Source: Trichobilharzia regenti
Taxonomy: Eukaryota; Platyhelminthes; Trematoda; Strigeidida; Schistosomatidae
Reading direction: 5' to 3'
Assembly: GCA_944472135.2 (NCBI GenBank)
Contig: OX235266.1
Location: 14,797,925 to 14,861,924 of the forward strand
DNA: 64,000 bases
The translations under genes were made by a program, and so were the position numbers. Positions 1 through 11,499 of the stretch are shown here, one piece after another. The notes beneath the pieces were generated by a model. The model searched no databases and was not told the origin of the DNA. It worked only from the letters and a program-made list of their open reading frames with translations. Numbering within the stretch: position 1 is the stretch's first letter; each line of letters begins with the position of its first letter.

Positions 1-1463
1 GAAAGTGTTCAAGAACGTCTTCCAATATACAGAGCAACTAATAGCTCACACTTTTTCCGGTAATAATGCATCAATAGGACATTCCCCTAGTATGATGTAC
101 AAGGTAAGTTAGATTCGCTTGGATGGATTCCACCGACCTCTTTGTACAGCTGAAGCCCCCGTTATACTATTTCAGTGAACTGTGTATATAAAGACATCTT
201 GTCCGATCTAGATCATTACTATGGACTCAAATTTGTAATTGTTTAGCCTGCTGTATCATGATCTTGCATGCAGTCTACTTTCATTTTGCTTAGCTTCAAC
301 GAGACCTTGGCAAAAAGCTATATACTCCGAATATCTTCCTTCGATGAATCATATTCCTCTTCCCGACTGTATATTCCTTGTAGTGACCATCTCTGTACGC
401 TGTTCATTACTCAATGCTTCAGATCATATGTGATTAGTTAACTGAGTTTCATCATTTACCACTACTCTTTCATGACGAACATTTTAGTATGTTATGTTAC
501 CAAGCAAAATTAACCTCCAACATTTATTGACACTTTCGATAGTCTCTAATCCCACAGCTATGAAAAGGATTCCTTTTGTAAACGTATGTCTTTTTAATTT
601 TTTTAAGTCACACGAATATTCTTCATACAATAGAAAGTATGAAAAAATATCAAAAGATGATTGATGCATCAGCCTACTACTCAATTTTTAACGTCTTTTT
701 ACAAAGCCTGTGGTCGCTCACAAAGGGAGTTATTTAAATGGTTTAATTGTGAATGCCTCTCACACAAATACTCCAGATAAATAACAATAAACAACTCACA
801 TAAGCCAAAAAGCAGTGTCCCTCCACATTTATTAAATTCGTGCACTACAAGTGTTCTGATCTTTTAGAAACTGACTTTTCTTCCAAAATGATTACTCAAA
901 TTATCGAACAACGGCCTTTATTATTGAGAGAATACCAGTGTAGTTAATGAACCTTTACTTCCGAAAGCACGGCAAAGGGATAGAGAAATGGGAATGCCCA
1001 TTAAAACAAACGGGAGGAAATTCACCATTCAGTGGATAAAGAAAGCCTAACAAATCATAAAGAAGACAATTATTTTACTTGCTGATCATTCCATCCTTCT
1101 GAGCTCCTTAACCACTTACATCATCCGAGTGGCCATTTAATACTGCGTTTCGAAGGCGCATTCAGTACGACATACATATGTTCATGTTCTACGAGTGTAT
1201 TCCATTACTTGGGACTATAACAGTTGCCACTCGTGGAATCATCAACCCCAGGTCCTATGACACTTTTTTATCGACTAGAACTAAAGGATTTTTCGCCTCA
1301 AGTAAAACAGCTAAATGAAAGCCCGACGTTTTACTTTCCTATCCAAAGCTATTTGTTTTTGTTTTTTTCAATTCAATAATGCAGCAGCAGTTTTACATCC
1401 TTCGAAATTCCTGGGAAGTTAAAATAATCCTTGTCTTTAATAATGATCAAGTCTAACCAACAC
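1..1463. other. Intergenic, no recognised gene
   Basis: AT-rich sequence with only short open frames and no similarity to the repeats elsewhere in the window. I see no conserved protein motif, RNA gene or clear repeat. Confidence 0.5.
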
Positions 1464-2280
1464 ATGAGTACTATAGATCATTTAGAGGCTGATGCTTGCT
1501 ACTCATCTGAAATCCCCAGTTCTGCTGGTGATTTTACACTTCAATGGAAAGACAAAGATGAAAAGTTATTGGATATGACCTAATATGGATCCGACTGACA
1601 ATGTGGCTTGCAGTACAAATGAATTATTGGTAATTTATAAATCCACTGCAGACCGACAAAAAAAATTCAGTGGTATTAAGCCTTTCATCCAGCTGTGTGA
1701 TCCATCACAAGATGTTTGCCCAGGATCACTTCTCAAATCTCAGAGCTTACTGGACTTTTTGGCTGCGGTGGCTGTTAAGATCATGTCCCCAGGTAACTTC
1801 TTGGTTTATGACACACCAAATAGAGAGCCTAGTGGAAAGTTTGGAACTTCAAGTCTACAGACTTGTGATATGTCACTAACAGACCGTCAGGTTTTGCATC
1901 TTTGTAGGAAATCTGCAAACAACTCATGTTCGACGCTGTTTAAGTTGAATTATGCCTAAGGATGTAGGAATTTTGTGGTGTCTGGAAAGAAATTGGCTCT
2001 TCAGCACCCTTCACCAACATTCGGTCTGCACCTTAATTAACCTCGTGACAAGGTTAGTGCCGCACATGAAAACTAAATGCTGATGTTCCTCATAGTATGT
2101 CGTCTATTGATTTACCTGATGATATATCAGGTATATCAGACGTTCTAGCACGTAGAAACAAGTATTGGTCAAGTTGGAGGTGAAGACACCGCCGTGAAAA
2201 GTGAAGTGGTGGACACAGGTATGACAACAGAAATACCCCCTTTAAATAGTGACACGAGCACCAAGAACCCGAAATTATAA
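1464..2280 (+). pseudogene. Decayed gene-like coding stretch, unknown family
   Basis: Four consecutive plus-strand blocks read like protein but lie in different frames. They are 1464-1582 (begins MSTIDHLEADACYSSE), 1585-1959 (124 codons, contains KIMSPGNFLVYDTPNREPSG), 2101-2184 (MSSIDLPDDISGISDVLARR) and about 2181-2280 (ends SDTSTKNPKL, then stop). No GT/AG boundaries join them well, so frameshifts in a retrocopy or dead gene explain them better than introns. The amino-acid mix is ordinary and soluble, with no signal peptide or membrane segment. I do not recognise the family and it matches none of the transposons here. An alternative is exons of a live gene with boundaries I missed. Confidence 0.35.
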
Positions 2281-3638
2281 ACCCTCGAATCAGTTACATT
2301 CTCTTGTAGGACTTGTACAAAACTACTTTCACTCAGACGTTGCTGATAATTAAGGAAGACATAAGAACATGACAAACAGCTAGGTAAGAACTGAAACTTC
2401 TGTACGATTTGTATGGTCCTTAATCTCTATTGAATGGGAATGTCCTTCTCTGTGCTTTAGTGGATTTCCCCCACTTCACTTGCCCACCATTGGGCAAAAG
2501 CAACCGCCGTCTTGTATCAGCCATACCCACTTGTATCACTATACGCGATATCGGTCGGTGGTTTTGCGTTCATTTTAATATTATAGTGAGTTACTAAACT
2601 CTCCCTCTCTCGCTTATTATCCAACACACCAGTTCCCATGCTCAGAAGTATCAATCCAATGTGGCTCACAAGTTTATAGACGGAATGATAAACTTCCTAT
2701 TTCCATAAAGACAGCACAAGGTTATAAGGTGTCTAATCAACCCAAACTCCCTATGATATGTTCCACTTCCCTGCTTGCTATCGTGACCGAGGAACACCGA
2801 CTAACTGAGGTCTTTAGAAACCGTCAGTAATCCTGTTGTGATAAGCTGACTGCCAGAAACTCAGAACACTAGTCAGGTACTTAATAACAACTTGCACTTC
2901 AGTTCATCTGATTGGAAAGTCAAAGGTTTATTGCTAAACCAGCAACAAACCAATGGGATGAAGTTAAAACTTCAGAAATTCGACCGACTAGCTCGCAGTT
3001 GGTCAATATATAAGCGTTGAGAAAGCCTGTCAGCCACGTCTCGTAAACCGTCAATGCCCAGCTCTTGCTACGCTTGGACTCACACTGTTCCTTGAAGTTT
3101 CTCAGAAACGCTTAGTAATAATGGACGCAAAAACCAAAACACCGATTGGCTACTCGAGAATTCTTTATTGTAACACCAACATATAGCCAACTTTAAAACT
3201 AAGCTTTAAAACTAAGGTCTATGAACAAATATTACAATAATAAATCACAATATTACTTCTGACGGTTTTCTCCTGACTTCTTTCTGAACAGCGACCGATG
3301 AGACGATGACTGGTGTATTGATGCCTCAGGGAAAATTGGGGAAGTTGGTTTTGAGCAAACAACCTTGAATTGATCGTTCAATCTTCAACTACATTGACAA
3401 TGCCTTTATATAAAGGTTGACATCATATGCATTAATACTTCTGACCGTATTGCTTTGGACCTCTGCTAACCAGGAAATATTAGGCTTCTCCGGGGTTTTT
3501 AGCTCCAAACGAAGTTAGAACCATTACGAATAATTAGGGTCTTTGTACTTCGGTTCAATGTTCACCAACATTCATGCTCACCCGGAAAAAAGCGGAACTA
3601 TCATGTTATTTTAATACGACGAATGAACGCTGACTTGA
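2281..3638. other. Intergenic, nothing recognised
   Basis: No frame over about 70 codons, no repeat shared with the rest of the window and no RNA gene that I can see. Confidence 0.4.
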
Positions 3639-4094
3639 GTGTTATCGGAAAACACTGTTTCAAACTATATTTATGACGTCGAGAGGGAAACGTCAATAAT
3701 CTACCGTTTTATCGGCTACAGTGTAAAGAAATGTCTTATAGCCAAAGTACCTGAAAGTGGGAAGGATGTGAGCGATAGCTTCGGAGTTATCAAGAAAGCT
3801 GGGACCAACCCGAAGAGATATGAAAAATCAAAAGTCAATTCGGTAGAGAAACCCATAAAATACCCTTCAGCAACATTGTGTTTCGTAGGTGAGTGGCTTT
3901 GGTTTTTTGTACTCCGTCAGCTTGACCTCAGCTTTCTGAGCAACTCTGAAGCTACCATTCGCACCATTATTTCTGCCTGCTACTCTTACCAAAAGGCCTT
4001 TGACGGAATTAAAATACAGTGTCACCAGCCTAGTTTCATCAATTTGCTAGGTGTTTCAAGGTCATTGGTGCGTTCGCACTTAGCTGGCGCTTAA
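3639..4094 (+). CDS. Unassigned open frame of 151 codons
   Basis: An open frame of this length is uncommon by chance in DNA this AT-rich. The frame opens at a GTG, so the true start or an upstream exon is unknown. The product has a basic first half (around KKAGTNPKRYEKSKVNSVEK) and a hydrophobic patch near residues 80-95 (CFVGEWLWFFVLRQLDLSFL). It ends in a TAA stop. No domain or transposon motif is recognised. It could be a chance frame, a relic or part of an exon. Confidence 0.2.
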   Translation: MLSENTVSNYIYDVERETSIIYRFIGYSVKKCLIAKVPESGKDVSDSFGVIKKAGTNPKRYEKSKVNSVEKPIKYPSATLCFVGEWLWFFVLRQLDLSFLSNSEATIRTIISACYSYQKAFDGIKIQCHQPSFINLLGVSRSLVRSHLAGA

Positions 4095-4884
4095 GTTCAA
4101 TATCTCAAAAATTTTTAATGAAGTGCTTTGTTTACTTCTGGTAAGATTTCTAAATGTCCTGTAGAGTGTTAGCTGGGTTGATTTATCACTATAGAGGATA
4201 TTATTATGACTACGACATGAATATTTGATTTGATTCGGACTTTTAGTCGTATTTTAAAATCCAATATCGTTTTTACGAGCTAGTATAAACCAATTTGATT
4301 TCTTTGTGCTCGCTTCTTGATTGTGAGGTATAGGTTCTTGATATGATAGTAATATTCAATTGTTTATTTTACATTCATTCATGATTTTATTACAAATCAA
4401 CATTACTTAAGATATCATTTCTTTGTATTTAGCGAAACAAGCGAACTTTTACCCTGTTGGTTTAGAATGGTGGGTGTGCATTATAACACAAAATAATAGT
4501 TTTGTAAGTAGGTAAATCAGTGAACACAGTTTCTTCCTGAAAGCGTTCATCGAAGAAGCTATTATTACTAACTGGTAATACGTCCCAATGAATAGACAGT
4601 CCAAAAACCAATCTTGATTGTAGCCTTTTACATATTTTCGTGAAGCTTGCATCAGCCCCAACATAGTGGTTAGTGACGAAATCTCACAATGGTTTCAAAA
4701 GACTCATTAAGGAGTCATCCTTAGTGGCAGCATGGCGTCCGGTTATCTGCCGAATGACATATAGCATTCCCTGTGCGTTTAAATATACGACCAAGTTGTG
4801 GCTGTTAAATGTTAAGATCAAAAGACTGTTTTTGATTGTATATGTATGTGTTTAGTCTCCTGTTCGGTAGTACAAAGTGGTCAT
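4095..4884. other. Intergenic, nothing recognised
   Basis: Short frames only. No recognisable repeat until the RTE relic that follows. Confidence 0.4.
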
Positions 4885-5345
4885 TATTAGGTAGGTTAGG
4901 GATATTATTGGTTAAGGGGAGAAAGTCAGTTGATGAGGTTGGGAAGCCCCATCAGTTGTGATGGCTAGGACATATGTTACGCATGCTGAACCATCGCCTT
5001 CCTCAGCAGGAAATGTTAGGTGAAGTAGAATTAGTTTGAAGATGCGTTAGGTTTAGTTGCATCATAGCGTGATACAGACTCACCAATTCTTTGACTGTTA
5101 GTTTGAGTCTCATAAAGAGGTGCAGACTGCTTGACTGGAATCCTCGAAGGGGTAACGATTAATAGTTGGATATGGCTGAGAATTATTCTTAATGGTGCAG
5201 ATACATTGACTCTACATGAACTAATAAGCCTATCAGATTCTCATCGTTTTTTTCTTTAGTTATAGCCCCATGGAATTTCGACTTTTTGCTACCTCTCTGT
5301 GGCTTTTTTGAAGTGTGGGAAGTTAAACTGCTACACTCTTGTGCA
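4885..5345 (+). mobile_element. RTE-type LINE (family A) relic, 3' part
   Basis: Degenerate copy of the C-terminal coding part and 3' UTR of the RTE element that is best preserved at 47445-49286. The sequence encoding the [17 protein letters not shown] block is recognisable near 4950-5020, followed by decayed matches to the 3' UTR, including the 'tgtgcaaagttcta' segment. Many indels mark it as old. Confidence 0.6.
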
Positions 5346-5946
5346 AAGTTCTAACTTAAAAACTTGGTCTTTTACTTCTAATTCTGTATGCTTTCCTGAA
5401 GTATGGAAACGTGCGCTGATGTGCTCTGTGCCAAGTTTTCACGTGTATTTAAGTTTGTAGACAGGGACTTGACATCAGTGGTTTACGGTGTCTTGTGCTG
5501 TTAGATTATTTTTCCATGAGGCTGAACTGTCGTGTGTAGGAACACGTTACACACTCTTTTATCAGTGATTAAACAAGGATTGTTCTGACTCTCAGAGTTC
5601 TAACTGTGTAGCGTATTTTCGGAGTGCTATAGAGTTTTTCTTTCATCTTTTCATGGAAGAATTTACAGGCCTTTGTAGGTAACTAGTTAGATTTTCGTTT
5701 TCGTGCGTGACATCCACTCAATCACTAAATCCTGTGGCTTGAGATTGTAGGTAATATGACTGATAATGACTTGCAGTGGTACAGCTTTATTTACGTCGTA
5801 TCTTCTCTTCAACTTCAGTAATAAATTTTCTGTTTGCTATACATTTTCTTCTTTTACAATCTAACATAACTGATTTTCCTTGTTTATTTTCCGATTCAAA
5901 TGTGAATTTTATTCCTTCTACTAGTGAGTTTATGTGTGTCAAGAAG
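5346..5946. other. Intergenic; decayed repeats of the RTE 3' UTR
   Basis: A second weak match to the RTE 3' UTR is seen near 5395-5445 ('cctgaagtatgg...gtgccaagttt'). Otherwise nothing is recognised. Confidence 0.3.
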
Positions 5947-6357
5947 CTAGGGAGAGATATGTTCTGTTTTTAATACTGTGAAAGTGTCATCCACATATCC
6001 CCACCATATTTTCGGAGTAGGATTAAATGCTGTTTTAAGAGCAGTATTTCCCCAGCTGTCCATAAAGATATCTCCTACGATGGAGGATATCAGTGATCCC
6101 ATTGCTACACCTTCTGTTTTTCCGTATATTTTGCCTTGGAATTTAAAGATAATAGATGTGAAGCACAACTGAATTCCTAAAATAATTTCTTCAATGGGCA
6201 GCTTTGTCCTATGAGTGAGTTCAGGATCTACAGTTAGTTCCCTTTTAACTGCTTCCAAGGCCATATTGATTGGTATATTAGTATAAAGACTAGTTATATG
6301 AAAACTAACCATTGTTTCATCATTTTCTAGTTGAATGCCATTTAGTTTATTTTTCAT
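5947..6357 (-). pseudogene. Penelope-like element reverse transcriptase fragment
   Basis: The minus-strand frame of 136 codons carries core Penelope RT motifs. MVSFHITSLYTNIPI corresponds to motif A, but the catalytic Asp is replaced by His. GVAMGSLISSIVGDIFM is the following palm block and WWGYVDDTFTVL is the YVDD active site. It lacks the N-terminal finger region and the GIY-YIG domain. The A-motif substitution and truncation make it non-functional. The 5' end abuts the inverted repeat at 6334-6485. Confidence 0.8.
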
Positions 6358-6485
6358 CTCATATGAATTAGTTAGTTAGTCTAGAGTTTGAACGATTTCT
6401 AATGGGGCATAATATTAGAGCTAAGTGTTTTCGTTGAAACTCTGGACTAACTAATTCATATGAGATGAAAAATAAACTAAATGAT
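6334..6485. repeat. Short inverted repeat at the 5' end of the Penelope fragment
   Basis: The segment 6334-6395 is repeated in inverse orientation at about 6433-6485, around a loop of roughly 40 nt. Both arms contain 'atttttcatctcatatgaat' or its complement. On the + side the coding sequence (EMKNKLN...) restarts away from the minus-strand copy, so two head-to-head pieces of one Penelope element meet here. Confidence 0.7.
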
Positions 6486-6860
6486 ATAAATTTTCTTCGT
6501 CTATCTATCAAAACCAAATTCACTTCTAAGTTTAAAAAAAAACTTAAGCATTTGGTATATTATATTCATTATTGTCAACGCTTTTGTATTTCCCTATAAA
6601 AAAGCAAAAAAGATGTCTTCATTGAAGTTTCCCTAGTTAAAACTGTTAATGGCTTTATCAACATAGTAACATTAAACTAGAACTTACAAAATCTCAGATG
6701 ACATATGCAGCAACCTAATCGTAGTTCTTCAGCATGCAGTAAATTTTACGTTGTCAAGTCAACTAATTGCTAAAGGTAAAAAAACCATGTTATAGACAGT
6801 TAGATTTGAGAAGCGTATGAAATTATAAAAACAGTTTGTTTTTACATGATGAAATTGCTT
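6486..6860. other. Intergenic, mostly unassigned
   Basis: The first part continues the + strand Penelope coding relic. The rest is AT-rich with nothing recognised. Confidence 0.3.
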
Positions 6861-6915
6861 ATCGCATTTGGGTTCTATGTTGAATCCAGACAGACAGACA
6901 GATCGCATTTGGGTT
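6861..6915 (+). mobile_element. 27-nt RTE 3'-end insertion with 14-bp target-site duplication
   Basis: The last 27 nt of the family A RTE element (6875-6901: 'ctatgttgaatcc' followed by GACA repeats) are flanked by a perfect direct repeat, 'atcgcatttgggtt', at 6861-6874 and 6902-6915. This is the signature of target-primed reverse transcription that stopped almost at once. Confidence 0.85.
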
Positions 6916-7359
6916 GAGGAGGGCGAGGGTTGTTGCAACCAGGTTAAATTCTGTTTTAGTCTACCATTTCTATTCAGACAATTTGGATTCCGTTTGATAT
7001 GAAGTACTTCTGATGATAGTAGACGTTATTTGTGATTTCTGAAATTCATCTGTATTACTTCAATATCGTCAAAATCACTTGTGGCTTGATTCTATAGCGT
7101 GTAGACGACTTATGGCCTATGATTTTTCAAGCTTATCTAGTTCAACTGGATTTCTCGGATGCTCTATGGTGTTCATCCCTTCTCATCTTAATTTATCACG
7201 ACTTTTGTTTGATGTATATTGCATCATATTCCAAGCATTTTATTTTAAATATCGGAACGTTTTTGTGTTTTTTGATCATTGGGAAGTACAAAAACATGAT
7301 GAATTTTCTTCCGTTAGCACTTAACAAGACATTTGATTAAATTTTAGTCTGTTCTTTAT
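6916..7359. other. Intergenic, nothing recognised
   Basis: Overlapping short frames between 7079 and 7340 show no conserved motif. Confidence 0.3.
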
Positions 7360-7830
7360 TTTCCCCATAAACTACCTGGTATGATCGAGGGTGGGAAAAC
7401 ATCGTCTTCCTCTCAAAATACCCTTATGTGACCAGGCATTCACAGTCTCCGTCAGGTAGTTTTTATCTATTGCCTTCACGTGGCATGAGTGTTCCTCACA
7501 AAAGTGAAGGGGTGAATACGAACGCCTGGCGCTTACAACTAGTCTGATAAGCATACATGTCTACCTAGGGGGAGCTGAAAACCAACTGTGTTCATGGGTT
7601 TCAGAATCTGAAAGGGTCGAATGGAATATGAACGCGTTTTCATCACCGGACACCATGGGAATGCTGCTGCATCGCCTTGCAGATCAGACTTCAAGTTAAG
7701 GGTTTGGGGGGGTGGATGGGTGGAAAGTCGCCTGCTTCTGTTTAGGCGCACATGTAGTAAGTATTGTAGCCCTCGCAAAAACAATGACGTCGTGTAACGT
7801 ATCCGTCGGTGACCATAATGTACCAATTTC
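7360..7830 (-). repeat. GC-richer dispersed repeat, inverse copy of 53670-54350
   Basis: On the minus strand this block matches part of 53670-54350, most clearly around 'gccacgtgaaggca' and its flanks. It has much higher GC than its surroundings. It may be the 5' untranslated part of a non-LTR element, but no coding motif confirms that. Confidence 0.45.
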
Positions 7831-7869
7831 GCGTTTTAAGGATATCTTTCTTCCTACTATCCCTTACTT

Positions 7870-8895
7870 GAGTTCATGTTGTTCGAATTATGAACGCCTT
7901 AGGCAGCAGTCTCCGAATGTTTGGCATGCGATTCGCTCCCATCAAATGTAAGGTAATGCTACAGAACTGGACTACATTGACTCCTAGCTTACAGATAGGA
8001 AGTAATATGGTAGAGCGTATTGACCACTTCACTTATCTGGGAAGTTGCATCAGCCGGCCCCAATGGGTTGATCGCTGACGAAAAATTGGCACGGTTACAG
8101 AAGGCTCGTTTCGCATTTGCATGTTTACACCGTCTCTGGTGTAGATGTGTTATCCCGTTATCGATCAAAAGGCGTGTGTACTGCTCAACAGACCGCTCCG
8201 TCCTCCTTTATGGCTGACTGTAAGACCTCGCCATTGATAGTGGAAGACATGAAAAGGCTGGCTAGCTATATTTGATCATAGGTGCCTGCGCTCTATTTCC
8301 CGTGTGAAATGGTATAAAAAGGTGAGCAATATTGAGGTTAGGCATCGGTCAAGTGCTAAGTGAGTTGGAGGGGAAATCAATAGACGAGGATGTGAAGTTA
8401 CATTGACTGAGATGGTTAGGATGTGTTACGCATGCTCGCCTAGCCATCGCCTTCCTCGACAGGAAGTTTTAGCTTACTAACATAGGATAGATCAGGTTGA
8501 GAAAGAGTCAGTGGTGGTCAAATGAACACATGGCTTTATCAGTCAATGAAATTCACAGCAGTTAGTTCAAGCCAGTCACATGGGAAGGCGTAGACTTGTT
8601 GACTGGTTAGCGTCATCGGGATGGTAATAACCAGTTACAGTTGGAGACAATCGGTGATATGACTCAAAATTGTTCTCAATGCCTGGCGCAGATGTATCCA
8701 CTCCTTGTGATTTATAATATCTAATAAATCTCTTGTTCTTCCATATTACTATTCTTTTTCCTCACTCGCACTTATCTCTCTTTATCTAACCTCTTCTCTT
8801 GCTTTGTGTGCTAAATGGGGGAAGTGTGGCAACTCGAACTGCTGCATATCCGTGCAAAATTCTACTTTGAAACCAGTCTGTCAGTCATGTTCGAA
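7870..8895 (+). mobile_element. RTE-type LINE (family A/B) relic, RT C-terminal half to 3' end
   Basis: Successive frames give [30 protein letters not shown], the [13 protein letters not shown] block, the [19 protein letters not shown] block and the [16 protein letters not shown] block. Then comes the 3' UTR, ending near 'gaaaccagtctgtcagtc'. Several frameshifts make it inactive. It is truncated 5' of the YADD region. Confidence 0.75.
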
Positions 8896-9454
8896 TCAGC
8901 CTTTTTCACAGTGAAATAATTTCTGTCCATATAGTTTCCAATTCTTTTTTAACCTTTACTTTCTGGAACGAAATATATGCATTTAGCAAGTAATTTATTC
9001 CAGTACAGAAAAAAGCCCCATACGCTTTATTAATATGTTATTTTTGGCCTGAATTTATCATAGTTTCGTAAATGTCTCAACGTGGATTTCATGTGATAGG
9101 CGAATCATTTGAAATCGAAGGGGTACTGAATAGTTGTGTTTCTTCCTAGTCTTACACTAAGGAATTGAACTCAGGACCTTCAGGTTTTACGGTGAGCCTG
9201 TCCTGCTTCCGATCTCTGGTGTGGTCTTGAGTGCACACTTCCGAAAAGTTCATTAACTAGCACGAAACAGTTGTTTAGTACCCCATGTTTTTCAACTATT
9301 TTCTAACAAGTATCTGTTGGGGATGAGTTCTACACTGAAATTAATTGAAATTCTTACAGAACTCTAAAAATCTAAATAACTATTTACTATTTTCGAGAGG
9401 TGTTTTATATGGATAATTTCTAGGAACAGATTTTTTGTTGTACTAAGCGGTTAA
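8896..9454. other. Intergenic with a decayed SINE-like piece
   Basis: About 9130-9290 (minus strand) resembles the tRNA-related family X SINEs: 'gaattgaactcaggacc' corresponds to their B-box region. The rest is unassigned. Confidence 0.3.
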
Positions 9455-9600
9455 GAACCAGACTTATCGTGCGAGGTTTGATAATACTACCCAATTGCTT
9501 AGGCCTGAAGTAGGTGGAGTGGGACTCGAACCCGTGGACCATCAGCTCGCTGGAAACCAAGTGCTTAAGCCAATGAATTACATCTCCATGCAGCAGTGAG
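9455..9600 (-). repeat. tRNA-related SINE (family Z)
   Basis: On the minus strand a tRNA-like head contains a B-box-like 'gggttcgagtccc'. The same sequence family occurs on the + strand at about 39000-39250. It cannot be folded with confidence into a functional tRNA, so I call it a SINE rather than a tRNA gene. Confidence 0.55.
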
Positions 9601-9649
9601 GTAGTAGTGTGGTGAGAACTAGTTGCAAGCCAAAATTTGTAGAAAACAA

Positions 9650-11370
9650 TTTCTGTCTCTGTCTCTGTCTGGATTCAACATAGAACTTGGCACCGAAGTG
9701 CAGCAGTTCGAGTTGCCACGTTCCAAATAGCACACAGAGGTAGACAAGAAGATGAGTGGAGAGAATCAATAGAGTTTGACAAATATAAGAGTGAAACAGA
9801 ATGGGTAATGGTAGAAAGGAATATGAAAGATTACAGAGACTGCATACTATATCTGCGCTAGCCACTGACAACGATTTTGAGCCATGTCACCTATTGTCTC
9901 CAGCCATTGATTCCTAGAGTCCCGAGGCCCCCAACCGGGGAGTCTGCATCTCCCTACCTGACTCAGTTTAACTGTCAAGGATTTCATGGATTGATGCCAT
10001 GTTTTTGTTTGGCCACCACTGACTCTTTTCCAACCTTCACCTATATCAGCTAGCATTGCCCGTCGGGGGAGGCGGTGGTTAGGCATGCGCAGCACGTGAC
10101 CTAGCCATCTTAGTCTATGTAACTTTATAGCCTCGTCGATTGATTTTCCCTCTTTGCCCAACACTCTATGCCTAACGTCAACATTACATACCTTATTAAA
10201 CCACCTAACGTGAGACAGAGATCGCTCTGAAACATGGCCAATACGCGTTGAAGACATGAAAAGGTTAACTGCTTTCGATCATAGATGTCTGCGATCTCTG
10301 TCTCACGTTAGGTGGTTTAATAAGGTATGTAATGTTGACGTTAGGCATAGAGTGTTGGGCAAAGAGGGAAAATCAATCGACGAGGCTATAAAGTTACATA
10401 GACTAAGATGGCTAGGTCACGTGCTGCGCATGCCTAACCACCGCCTCCCCCGACGGGCAATGCTAGCTGATATAGGTGAAGGTTGGAAAAGAGTCAGTGG
10501 TGGCCAAACAAAAACATGGCATCAATCCATGAAATCCTTGACAGTTAAACTGAGTCAGGTAGGGAGATGCAGACTCCCCGGTTGGGGGCCTCGGGACTCT
10601 AGGAATCAATGGCTGGAGACAATAGGTGACATGGCTCAAAATCGTTGTCAGTGGCTAGCGCAGATATAGTATGCAGTCTCTGTAATCTTTCATATTCCTT
10701 TCTACCATTACCCATTCTGTTTCACTCTTATATTTGTCAAACTCTATTGATTCTCTCCACTCATCTTCTTGTCTACCTCTGTGTGCTATTTGGAACGTGG
10801 CAACTCGAACTGCTGCACTTCGGTGCCAAGTTCTATGTTGAATCCAGACAGACAGACAGAGATCGCAGACATCTATGATCAAAAACAACAGTCAACCTTT
10901 TCATGTCTTCAACTCGTATTGGCCATGTTTCAGAGCCATAGAGAAGGACGGAGCGAACTTCTGAGCAGTACACACGTCCCTTGGTTGATAACCGGATGTC
11001 ACGCCTACGCCAGAGATGGTGTAAGTCAGCGAAAGCAGCTCGAGCTTTTCGGATCCGTGCTGAGATTTCATCGCCAATCAGTCCGTTGGTGCTAATACAA
11101 CTTCCCAAATAGGTGAAGTGGTCAACATGTTCTATCACTTCACTCCCTATCACTAAGTTAGGAGTTGACGTGGTCCAGTCCTGTAGCAGCATCTTACATT
11201 TTGTAGGGGCGAATCGCATGCCAAACATACGGAGATTGCTGCTCAAGGTGTTCAGAAGACTACCGGATTTTGTCAGCATCCTCCCCTAACAGGACTATGT
11301 CATCTGCATATTCTAAGTCCATTAGACTACTCCCTGGTAACAAGTCGATTCCAATTTACGTCAATGTTTA
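9650..11370. mobile_element. Composite of three RTE (family A) segments forming a 570-bp palindrome
   Basis: There are three abutting pieces of the same RTE element. 9650-10225 is the 3' portion on the minus strand. 10226-10857 is the 3' portion on the plus strand (begins [15 protein letters not shown], ends in GACA repeats). 10858-11370 is the preceding RT segment on the minus strand ([18 protein letters not shown] to FDHRCLRSL). The arms 9650-10225 and about 10290-10857 encode the same protein stretch ([20 protein letters not shown] and on) without visible differences over about 130 residues. The junction at 10858 falls where 'gcgatctctgtc' meets the TCTG-like terminal repeats, which suggests joining at microhomology. 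Confidence 0.85.
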
Positions 11371-11499
11371 CATCCCGAATCGGGGTCATGAGTAAAATCA
11401 AGGACAAAGTCTAATCTTGAGGAACTCAACACCCAACCACAGCGAACTAAACGTGTGCAAGTACAATTCCTAGATATATGACTTCATTTTCTGAGAAAC
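11371..11499. other. Decayed RTE flank
   Basis: Continues weakly as minus-strand RT sequence (matches near 'catcccgaatcgggg') and then becomes unrecognisable. Confidence 0.3.

Noticed and set aside
10655..10888. Short minus-strand frame over the RTE 3' UTR
   Set aside because: It recurs with every RTE copy and has no motif; it is a translated UTR.
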